From assembly GCA_017311185.1 (NCBI GenBank), contig JAESUZ010002615.1, positions 1-64,000 of the forward strand: a stretch of DNA of 64,000 nucleotides, written 5' to 3'. Each line of letters opens with the position of its first letter. Within the stretch, counting starts at the first letter, position 1. Source of the stretch: Proteles cristata cristata (lineage: Eukaryota; Chordata; Mammalia; Carnivora; Hyaenidae). The notes under the pieces are model-generated. The model ran no database searches, was not told where the DNA came from, and saw only the letters and a list, made by a program, of their open reading frames with translations. Below, piece by piece: positions 37,851 through 48,429 of the stretch. Position numbers and translations under genes: made by a program.

Positions 37851-39835
37851 TACCTTCCCCCAAATGGACCTGCGGCCATTTACCAAGGTAACTGTGCACT
37901 GGGAAAAAGGAAATAATCACACCTGTGACGGACTACAGGACACTGGATCTGAACAGACACTGGCTCCAGGAGACCCCAAATATCACCATTGTCCCCTAGT
38001 CAGAGTAGGGGCTTATCAGGATCATGTGATCAATGGAGTTTTAGCTCAAGTCTGTCTCACAGTAGGTCCAGTGGGTCCTCACACCTGTCTTGTGGTTATT
38101 TCCCCAGCTCTGGAGTGCATAATAGAAATACACATACTCAACAGCTGGCTGAATCCATCCTCATGTTTGTTTCTCACCTGTAGAGTGAGGGCTGTTGTGG
38201 TGGGAAAGGCTGAGTGGAAGCCACAAGAATTGCCTCCACCCAGGAAAATAGTAAATGCAGAGCAATACCACATTCCCCAGAGACACTACAGAGATTAATG
38301 TCACCATCAAGGACTGGAGGGATGCAGTCTCACTACAGCCCCATTCAGCTCTCCTATTTGGTTTGTGCTGAAGACAGATGGAGCTCGGAGAATGATGTGG
38401 ATTATTGTAAGTTCAACCAGGTATTAACTCAAATTGCAGCTGCTGTACCAGATGCAGTTTCCTTTCTTGAGCAAATTCAGGCATCGCCTGTTACCTGGTA
38501 TGCAGCTACTGACCATGCCAGTTATTTTTTTTTCTCCATATCTGTTCATAGAGACCACCAGCAAATTTGTTTTCAGTGGGCTAGGCTGGCAGTGCACCTT
38601 CACTGTCCTACATTTGGGGTACATTAGCTCTCCACCCATGTGTCATAATTGACCACCTTTCTGTTCCACAAGATATCACACTGATCAATTACACTGGTGA
38701 TATTATGCTGATTGGAACTATTGAGCACTAGGCTTATTGGGTATTAGACATATGGGCAAGACGTTTGCATGTCAGAGGGTGTGAAATAAATGCAACAAAA
38801 ATTCAGTGCCCTCTACCTCAGTGAAATTCCTAGGGACCCAGTGGTGCAGGGCATGTTGAGAAACTCTTCTAAGGTGAAGGATAAGTTGTTGTACCTGGCC
38901 CTTCCCACAACCAAAAGAGTCTCAGTGCCTAGGATGCCTCTTTGGTTTTGTAGGCAGCATATTTCCCATTTGGATGTGCTAATCCAGCCTGTTTACTGAG
39001 TGATCCGACAAAGCTGCTAGTTTTGAGTGGAGTCTAGAATGAGAGAAGACTCTAGAGCAAGTCCAGAATGCTGTGCAAGCTGCTCTGCCACTTGGGTCAT
39101 GTGATCCAGCAGATCCAATGGTGCTTGGAGTGGCAGTGGTGAAAGGAATGCTGTTCAGAGCATCTGATGGGCCCCTACAGGTGAAATGCAGCCCTTAGGA
39201 TTTTGGAGTGAAGCCTTGCCAATCTGGTCAAATAACTACTCATCTTGAGAAACAACTCTCAGCCTACTACTGGGTCTTAGTAGAGACTGAACACTTTACC
39301 GTGGGCTGCCAAGGTATCATGTGGACTGAGTAGCCCATTAGAAACTGGGTATTACCCGTCCCACCAAATTATAAAGCTGGGTGTGCACAGCAGCACTCCA
39401 TCAGATGGAGGCGTTATATACATGATCAAGCCCAAGCAGACCCTTAGGCACAAGTAAGTTTCACGAAGTGGACCCAATACCCATGGTCTGGCTCCTGCTA
39501 CATGGCCTTCTCTCTCCCTGCCTGCACCTGTGGCCTCACAGGGAGTTCCTGCGATCAGCCGACAGAGGAATAGAAGGCTCAAGCCTGCTTCACAGATGGT
39601 TCTGCAGGATATTCAGGTTCCATGTTACCATGGACAGTTGTGTGCTGTAGCCCCTTTATGGGCATCCTTAAAGTATGACTTCAAGCAGTGGACCTCATTG
39701 TTCACTTTGATGCAGAAATGACCAGATATGCAATTATAAATGGATCTGTGGGCTATGGCCAATGGTTTTGCAGATGGTCAAGGACTTGGAAGAAATATGT
39801 TGGAAAATTGGCAACAAAGAAATTTGGGCAGAGGG
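37851..39835 (+). pseudogene. Endogenous retrovirus pol fossil (protease, RT, RNase H)
   Basis: In order on the plus strand: an aspartic protease region with the active-site motif DTGS at about 37939; a reverse transcriptase region from about 38250, in which the YxDD catalytic box has decayed to YTGD at 38690-38701; a connection region with WKAK-type decay near 38880-39000; and an RNase H start with FTDGSA at 39589-39606. The frame is broken repeatedly by stops (for example after 38296 and 38627) and shifts. No gag, env, LTR or primer-binding site was seen next to it, so this is an isolated piece of an old provirus and is non-functional. The right side is cut by the L1 at 39836. The retroviral class is not assigned. 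Confidence 0.82.
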
Positions 39836-40808
39836 GTGGGGGCAAGATGGCAGAGAAGTAGGGAACTCCGTACATTGCACTCGCCCCCATATCTCGGAGG
39901 GAGAAGGCCTGAAGCCGTAGGAACCCTTACAGAATCCAGGAGTTTGGGAGGAAAAGGTGACAGAGTCCGTTGAGAAAACCTTTCGTGAGTGCGAACTGGT
40001 GAAGATAAAATATGTCAGTGACCAGAGACACAGAGGGACGAGGGTGATCCCCTCTGCAGGGAGTTTAGAGGGGAAAGAGAGTGGCCGAAATTGCTCAAGA
40101 CACTGTCCCTGTCGCTGGGGAAGAGAAAAACCTCCGCTCGGGACACAGAGGGACCCGGTTTCCTGCTCTCCAGCTGACTCTAGGCGGGACGCACCTGTCC
40201 CAGGCTATCCCCGGGAAAACAACTCCATGTGCGCCAACTTGACCTGGAGGGGATGCAGGGTGGCCCCGCTTTTATGCTTCTAGTTCGGCTGGAACCCTAG
40301 AGGGGAGGTGAAGGGCTTAAAACTGGGAGATATCCCCGCGAGTTTGTGTTTTGGACGACGAGACAAAGAGGGACCCAGTTTCCTGCTCTCCAGCTGACTC
40401 TAGGCTGGGATGCACTTGTTCCAGGCAAACCCCAGATGAAACTGCTCCTCACTTGCCAACCTGACCTAGAGGAGACAGGAGCAGTGACTTCTGGCTCAAT
40501 CCCCAGGGGAAAGGCAAGAGGCTTGGAACTGCCCTGAGGGGATTACCTGTGAGTTTGTGTTTCTAGCAATTTCAGTGGGACACGCGGACAGGGATCTGGA
40601 AATGAGGCATGACCTGAGATATAGAGCACGGCCCACCTTGGCTGCGCTAATGGATCAGGGAGTTTACACACCCAAAAAAGTGAGTTGCAGCGCTTGGTTC
40701 AAGAAGAGACTGGAGCGCCGCCATTTTTCTTTCAACAACTGCCAAGACAGGAGTCCTGAGGGATGCTTTGGATAAAACCACGCCCATCCCTGCTAGAGAG
40801 CTGACGGA

Positions 40809-40810
40809 CT

Positions 40811-40882
<72 letters not shown>

Positions 40883-41005
40883 TCCTTCCTTCCTTCCTTC
40901 CTTCCTTCCTTCCTTCCTTCCTTCCTTCCTTTCCTTCCTTTCCTTCCTTCCTTCCTTCCTTCCTTCCTTCCTTCCTTCCTTCCTTCCTTCCTTCCTTTCC
41001 TTTCC

Positions 41006-41068
<63 letters not shown>

Positions 41069-41071
41069 TCC
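40809..41071. repeat. (TTTC)n(TTCC)n(TTTC)n microsatellite, about 260 bp
   Basis: Blocks of TTTC, then TTCC, then TTTC tetramers form an uninterrupted pyrimidine strand inside the L1 5' UTR. The homologous site in copy 1 (28264-28318) has only a short irregular T/C tract. Confidence 0.97.
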
Positions 41072-41633
41072 CAGAGCCAGGGCAAGACCAATTCTGATCA
41101 CTGGCTTGCTTAAACAGTCAGATTTAATCCATTCTCTAGATGTAAATTCTACACCTACCTACCTTTTCATCTCTTTCTCTCTGGAGTAATCAGACTATAT
41201 AGTTTCTCTGGATAACACCATCGTCATTTCTTTCACCCCTTCAACCATATTCCACTTTTTTGCTCTTTGAGAAAAGCTTCTTATTCCTTCTGCCTGCTTA
41301 TTTCATTTCCAATTTTGCCTCATCCTCGCTGTGTCATTTCTCTCTTTCTTCTTGCTCTTCAACCAGCACTGCATACACCCGGCTATTTAGTTGTAGCTGG
41401 GAAATCTGGTTATATGCTTTAAACTGTTCTTTGTCTATTGGGCTTCTTCTTTTTTCCTTTCCTTTTCTTCTTTTCTTCTTTTTTATGTATTTTTATTTTT
41501 TATTATTCACCTTCCCTCCTCCCTCTTTTTGCCTTACTTTTTCGTTTTTCCTTTTGGTTTGCATGTTTCTTGGATTTGTCTGTGCGTTTGTGTACCTCTG
41601 TTCCCTGTGTGTTTGTCTGTCTGTTTTCTTCTC

Positions 41634-42711
41634 CAGGACTACCTCAAGAAACAAGACAAAGTACACATAGTAGAGAGTCCCAAATACAATTACGAGTAGG
41701 AAACAAAAATAACCAAGGTCTCAACAAGAAAGACCAAAATATACCATTCAAAGAATACTTTATAAATGGATGTGTCCTGGATAGACAAAGAGCCTTATTT
41801 GGTGCAGCAGCACTCACAGGTGCAGAGAGCGTAACAAGCTTTTAAAGCTAACAAGAGAGAGAAAGCTAACCAAATGATGAAAGAAAAGAGGTCTCCTCCA
41901 AAGAAATTCCAGAAAGAATTGACAGCTAAAGAACTGCTCAAAACAGATATAAGCAACATAACTGAACAAGAATTTAGAAAAATAATCACAAAATTAATCG
42001 CTGGGCTTGAAAAAGGCATGGAGAACATCAGAGAAACTATGGCTACAACACCATGGAGCTTAAAAATAGTTATGAAGAATTTTAAAATGCTATAAATGAG
42101 ATACATAATAAACTGGAGGCGTCTAATGCATGGATTGAAAGGCAGAAAGGAAAATAAGTGATTCAGAAGACACAATTATAGATGAAGAAGAAACTGAGAA
42201 AAAAAGAGATAAACTGATTCAGGAACATGAAAGAAGAGTTTGAGAGTTCAGTGATACTTTCAAATGGAACAATATCCATATCATACGAATCCCAGAAAAG
42301 GAAGAGAGAGGGAAAGATACTAAAAGAGTCCTGAATCAAATTATAGCAAGAAATTCCTGAACCTGGGGAGGTAAGTAGATGTTGAAATTCAAGAGACACA
42401 GAGAATTCCCCTCAGACACAATTTGAATCGATCTACTGCATGACATATCATAGTGAAAATGGCAAAATATAAGTACAAGGAGAGAATTTTGAAAGCAGCT
42501 AGGGAGAAAAGGGCCCTAACATACAAAGGGAAACCTATCAGAGTGGTGACAGACCCATCTAATGAAACTTGACAGGCCAAGAATCCTCTATCCAGCAAGC
42601 CAGTCATTCAGAATAGAAGGAGAGATCAAAGTCTTCCCAAACAAACAAAAATTGAAAGAATTTGTCACCACTAAACAAGCTCTACAAGAAATCTTGAAGG
42701 GGACTCTCTGA
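41634..42711 (+). pseudogene. L1 copy 2 ORF1, disrupted, start codon lost
   Basis: Aligned to copy 1, the initiator in 'ccatggctacctcaag' is changed to AGG in 'ccaggactacctcaag'. The body retains DISNITEQEFRKIITKLIAG near 41960 and ends before TGA at about 42709-42711. Several stops are present. Confidence 0.85.
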
Positions 42712-42757
42712 GAGCAATATTGCAAGGAACACAAGATGCTAGAAACACACCAAAAGC

Positions 42758-45700
42758 ATGAATCCCACAATGACACAATGACTCTAAACCCATATATTTC
42801 AGTAGAAACACTGAATGTAAATGGACTAAATGCCCCTGTCAAAAGACATTGAGTAGCAGAATGGATAAAAAACCAAAATCCATCTATTTGCTGTCTAAAA
42901 GAAATTCAGTTTAGACTGAAAGACACCTTCCGATTGAAAGTAAAGGGATGGAGAATATCTATCATGTCACAGGAAGTCAAAAAACAGCGGGAGTAGGGGC
43001 GCCTGGGTGGCTCAGTTGGTTAAGCCGCCGACTTCAGCTCAGGTCATGATCTCACGGTTCGTGGGTTTGAGCCCCGCGTCGGGCTCTGTGCTGACTGCCA
43101 GCTCAGAGCCTGGAGCCTGTTTCGGATTCTGTGTCTCCCTCTCTCTCTGACCCTCCCCTGCTCACGCTGTCTGTCTCAGAAATAAATTAAAAAACAAACA
43201 AACAAACAAAAAAACCAGCGGGAGTAGCTATACCTATATCAGACAAACTGGACTTTAAAGTAAAGAGTGTAACAAGGGATGAAAAAGGGCATTAAATAAT
43301 AATTACAGGGTATATCCATCAGGAAAGCTAACAATTATAAATGTCTATGCACCAAATATGGGAACACCTAAATACATAAAACAATTAATCACAAAGAGAA
43401 ACATTCTTATTGAAAGAATGTGCTAATAGCAGGGGACTTTAATACTCCACTTACAGCAAGGGACAGATCAACTAGACAGAAAATCAATACAGACACAATG
43501 GACTTAAATGACACATTGGACCAGATGGATTTGACAGATATATTTAGAACTCTACATCCTGAACCTATGGAATTCACTTTCTTCTCAAGTGCGCATGGCA
43601 CATTCTCCAAGATAGATCACACACTGGAACATAAAGCAGCTCTCAATAAATATAAAAGAATTGAGGTCATACCATGCACACTTTCAGACCACAATGCTAT
43701 CAAATTCGAAATCAATAACAGGAAGAAATCAGGAAAACCCCGAAAAACATGGAGGCTAAAGAACATCCCACTAAAGCCCAAATGGGCCAATCAGGCAACT
43801 AGAAAAGAAATTTAAAAATACATGGAAACAAAAGAAAATGAGAATACAACAATCCAAACCCTATGGGATGCAGAGAAAGCAGTCCTAAGAGGAAAGTATA
43901 TTGCACTCCATGCTTATTTCAATAAATTAGCAAAGTGCAACTGCAAAATCTAACACTGCACCCAAAGCAACTAGGAGAGCAAAAGAGCACCCCAAACCCA
44001 GTAGAAGAAGAGAAATAATAAAAATCAGGACAGAAATAAACAATATAGAAGCCAAGGAAACAGTTGAACAGGTCAATGAAACCAAGAGTTGGTTTTTTGA
44101 AAAATTAAACAAAATTGACAAACCTCTAAGCAGGCTTCTCACAAAGAAAAGAGAGAGCACTCAAATAGACAAAATCAGGAATTAAAACTAACCGATTACA
44201 ACCAACCCCTCAGAAATACAAGCAATTATCAGATAATACTATGAAAAACTATATGCCAACAAACTGGACAACTTAGAAGAAATGGACAAATTCCTAAACA
44301 CACACTCACTACCAAAATTCACACTGGAAGAGATAGAAAACCTGAACAGACCCATAACAAGTGAGGAAATCGAATCAGTTATCAAAAATCTCCCAACAAA
44401 TGAAAGCCCTGGGCCAGATGACTACACTGGGGAATTCTACCAGACATTTAACAGAGAATTAATACACATTCTTCTCAAACAATTCCAAAAAATTGAAATC
44501 GAAGGAAAACTTCCAGAATCATTTTATGAAGCCAGCATCACTTTGATTCCCAAACCAGAAAGAGGCCCAGCAAAAAAGGAGAACTACAGGCCAATATCCT
44601 TGATGAATACAGATGCAAAAATCCTCAAAAAGATACTTGCAAAATGAATCCAACAGCACATAAAAAGAATTACCACCAAGATCAAGTGGGATTCATTCCT
44701 GGGTTACAGGACTGGTCCAATATCTGCAAATCAATCAATGTGATACATCACATCAACAAAAGAAAAAACAAAAACGATATGATCTTGTTGATAGATGCAG
44801 AAAAAGCATTTGACAAAATACAGAATCCCTTCTTAATAAAGACCCTAGAGAAAGTCGGGATAGAAGGAACTTATTTAAACATCATAAAAGCCATCTATGA
44901 GAAGTCCTCAGCTAACATCATCCTCAACAGGGAAAAACGGAGAGCTTTTCCCCTGAGACCAGGAACACGACAGGGAAGTTTACTATCACCACTGTTGTGT
45001 AACATAGTGCTGGAAGCCCTAGCATCAGCCATCAGAAAACAACAAAAGGAAATCAAAGGCATCAGAACTGGCAAAGAAGAAGTCAAACTTTAACTTTTTG
45101 CAGATGACGATACTCTACATAGAAAATCCGGCATTCCACCAGAAGCTTACTAGAACTGATCCAAGAATTCAGCAAAGTTGCAGGGTACAAAATGAATGTA
45201 AAGAAATCGGTTGCAATTTTATACACCAACAATGAAGCAACAGAAAGAGAAATCAAGAAACTGATCCTATTCACAATTGCACAAAAACCCATAAAATATC
45301 TAGGAATAAAACTAACCAAGGATATAAGAGATCTGTATGATGAAAACTATAGAAAACTTATGAAGGAAATTGAAGAGGACACAAAGAGATGGAAAAACAT
45401 TCCATGCTCATGGATTGGAAGAATAAATATAGTTAAAATGTCATTACTACCCAAAGCAATCTACACATTCAATGCAATCCCAATCAAAATTGCACCAGCA
45501 TACTTCTCAAAACTAGAACAAACTATCCTAAAATCTGTATGGAGCCACAAAAGACCCCGAAAAGCCAAAGTAATGTTGAAGAAGAAAAACCAAAACGGGA
45601 CGCATCACCATCTCAGACTTTAGCATCTGCTACAAAATGTCATCATCAAGACAGTATGGTATTGGCACAAAAACAGACACATGACCAATGGAATAGAATT

Positions 45701-46836
45701 TAGAACTCAGACCTGGATCCAAAATTTACAGCTAAGTAATCTTTGACAAAGCAGAAATGAGTATCTAATGGAAAAAAAGACAGCCTCTTTAACAGATGGT
45801 GTTGAGAGAACTGGACAGCATCATGCAGAAGGTTGAAACTAGATCATTTTCTCACACCATGCACAAAGATAAACTCAAAATGGATAAAGAACCTGAATGT
45901 GAGACGGGAAACCTTCAAAACCCTAAAGGAGAAAGCAGGAAACAACCTCCTTGACTTCTACTGCAGCAACTTCTTACTTGACACATCCCCTAAAGCAAAA
46001 GAATCAAGAGCAAAAATATACTATTGGGACCTCATCAAGATTAAAAGCTTCTGCAAAGCAAAGGAAACAATCCATAAAACTAATAGGCAACTGATGGAAT
46101 GGGAGAAGATAGTTGCAAATGACATATCAGATAAAGGCCTAATATCCAAAATCTATAAGGAACTCACCAAACTCCATACTTGAAAAATAAACAATCCAGT
46201 GAAGAAATGGGCAGAAGATATGAACAGACGTTTCTCCAAAGAGGACATCCAGATGGCCAATAGACACATGAAATGATGCTCAGCATCCCTCCTCATCAGG
46301 GATATACAAATCAAAACCACACTGAGATACCACCTCATGCTGGTCAGAGGGGCTAAAATGAACTAATCATGACAGGAAACTATAGATGCTGGCGAGGATG
46401 TGGAGAAACGGGCACACTCTTACACTGCTGGTGACAATGTAAACTGGTGTAGCCCCTCTGGAGAACAGTGTGGTGGTTCCTCAAAAATTTAACAATAGAA
46501 CTCCTCTATGACCCAGCAGTATCACTGCTTGGAATTTACCCAAGAGATATAGGAGTGCTGATGCATAGGAGCACATGTACACCAATGTTCATAGCAGCAC
46601 TCTCAACAATAGCCAAAACATGGAAATAGCCTAAGTGTCCATTTACAGACGAATGGATCAAGAAGATGTGGTTTATCTATACCATGGAATACTACATGGC
46701 AATGAGAAAGAATGAAATCTGGCCTTGTGTGGCAACATGATTGGAACTTGAGTGTGTTATGCTGAGCAAAATAAGTCAGGCAGAGAAGGACAGCTACCAT
46801 ATATTTGCATGTATAGGAGGATTAGGAGGAACTTAA
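42758..46836 (+). pseudogene. L1 copy 2 ORF2, disrupted
   Basis: The frame starts at ATG 42758. The longest fragments cover the endonuclease C-terminal half (43420-43815), the RT (44282-45093; [10 protein letters not shown] and [12 protein letters not shown]) and the C-terminal domain (45192-46183). It ends with TAA at 46834-46836. One SINE and many stops and shifts interrupt it. Confidence 0.9.
42996..43215 (+). mobile_element. CAN SINE in L1 copy 2
   Basis: Plus-strand copy with the older 'ttcggattctgtgtctccct' signature and a (CAAA)n tail. An 11-bp duplication, cagcgggagta, lies at 42985-42995 and 43216-43226. Confidence 0.96.
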
Positions 46837-46960
46837 CGGAGGACCGTGGGGGAGAAGAAGGGGGGAAATAGTGGAGGAGTGGTAGAGAGGGAAATCATGA
46901 GAGACTCTTGAATACTGAGAACAAACTGAGGACTGATGGGTGTGGGGGAGGGGGGAGGGG

Positions 46961-47434
46961 GGCCTCCTGGTTCTTCCACCGGGTGATCCGGTCCAGATTC
47001 CGCAACAGAATGAGTCAGGTTTTAAACATTTCTGAGACTGAAGTGCCACAGGTACTGTAGGAGGGGAAATCTAGGAGGCAGTTGAAAATAAAGCAATCCT
47101 GGGGAGTGTTTGAGCCCAGAGATTTCAGTATGGGAGTGAATCACAAAGAGGTACCATTTGGAGCTTTTGAAGGGGACAGCATATATTCAGATCTGAATTT
47201 CAAATTCACACACTCTTGACTGGAAGGAGCCTTAGATGATTCTCTTGTTGAGTGAGCATAGTCAGGTTCCTGAGAAATGAAGGGCTTCCACTTTTGTCGA
47301 TGGACGATTGACATTTTTCACAGCATTCCAGAAACAAGCTGAACTTTAAGGTCTTTTGTCACCACCTTGACAGGCTTACTGTATGAAGATTTGTATACAG
47401 ATTGGTGTATGATTTCAAAGGTTTTTTTTCAGGT
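46961..47434. other. Unique sequence after the L1 copy 2 breakpoint
   Basis: It has no L1 or ERV similarity that I can recognise and no gene. It starts abruptly after the G-rich tract of the L1. Confidence 0.45.
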
Positions 47435-47447
47435 TTAGATCTTTTTT

Positions 47448-47635
47448 TCTTTTAGATGTATTTATATTTGAGAGAGAGTAGAAACAAAGGAGGAGCAGAG
47501 AGAGGGGGACAGAAGATCCGAAGTGGGCTCTGCATGACAGCAACAAACCCGATGTGGGGCTCGAACCCATGAGCCATGAGATCATGACCTGAGCTGAAGC
47601 TGGATGCTCAACCAACTGAGCCACCCAAGTGCCCC
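47448..47635 (-). mobile_element. CAN SINE, older copy
   Basis: Antisense copy with the head 'caaccaactgagccacccaa'. The 12-bp duplication tagatctttttt flanks it at about 47435 and 47636. Confidence 0.9.
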
Positions 47636-48057
47636 TAGATCTTTTTTGACATAATGGCATACCAGCTTGAATTCCCAAAGGCTGTCTATAACGACAAATC
47701 CTTGGAAGACAGCAACATTTTGCTGGGGTTGATGTGCCAGCAAACATTATTGTGAAATCTCATAGTGTGCAGGCATTAAGACATGTGCACAAAATCAATG
47801 CACTTTAAAACAGCTTCAGTTTTTTTCTCTCTAGGTCTATCATCTATGTATGTATATATGTATCTCAATAAGAGATTTTTGTTATAAAATTCAATGTCAA
47901 GTGGGAAAATAGAAAAGTTTCCAGTTTCAGATTTCTCTCCGAAATTAAGTATTTAATAAGTACTTTTTCTTTTTAGTATATTTTTATTAATTTCTAAAAT
48001 TTATATCCAAGTTAGTTAGCATATAGTGAAACAATAATTTCAAGAGTAGATTTCTCA

Positions 48058-48269
48058 TTTTTTAAAAAAAATTTTTTTTAACATTTATTCAGTTTTGAGA
48101 GACAGAGCATGAGTGGGGAAGGGGCAGAGAAAGAGGGAGACACAGAATCTGAAATAAGATCTGAGCCGTCAGCACAGCGCCCAATGAGGGGCTGGAACCT
48201 ACAAACCGTGAGATCATGACCTGAGCTGAAGTCGGACGCTTAACCAACTGAGCCACCCAGACTCCCCTC
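48058..48269 (-). mobile_element. CAN SINE in the 3' UTR of L1 copy 3
   Basis: Antisense copy flanked by the perfect 16-bp duplication aagagtagatttctca at 48042-48057 and 48270-48285. Confidence 0.95.
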
Positions 48270-48429
48270 AAGAGTAGATTTCTCAATCCCAATTACCCAT
48301 TTAGCTCATCCCTCCTCTCACAACCTTATGTTTTGTTATCCATTATGTAAGAGTCTCTTCTGTTTTTGTTCCCCTCCCTGTTTCTATATTATTTTTGCTT
48401 CCTTTCCCTTATGTTTGTCTGTTTTGTAC

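Larger units (their letters stand above)
39836..46960 (+). mobile_element. Carnivore L1, copy 2, lacking its 3' end
   Basis: It starts 'gggggcaagatggcagagaa' inside the ERV fossil. The 5' UTR includes a large pyrimidine microsatellite; the ORF1 region is 41634-42711 and the ORF2 region 42758-46836. It stops in the 3' UTR G-rich tract near 46960 without poly-A and without a matching flanking duplication. One CAN SINE lies at 42996-43215. Both ORFs are broken. Confidence 0.93.

Noticed and set aside
40732..41101. Long open frames of poly-Lys/Glu/Arg or poly-Phe/Leu/Ser type
   Set aside because: They are translations of the TTTC/TTCC microsatellite on both strands, which has no stop codons by composition.
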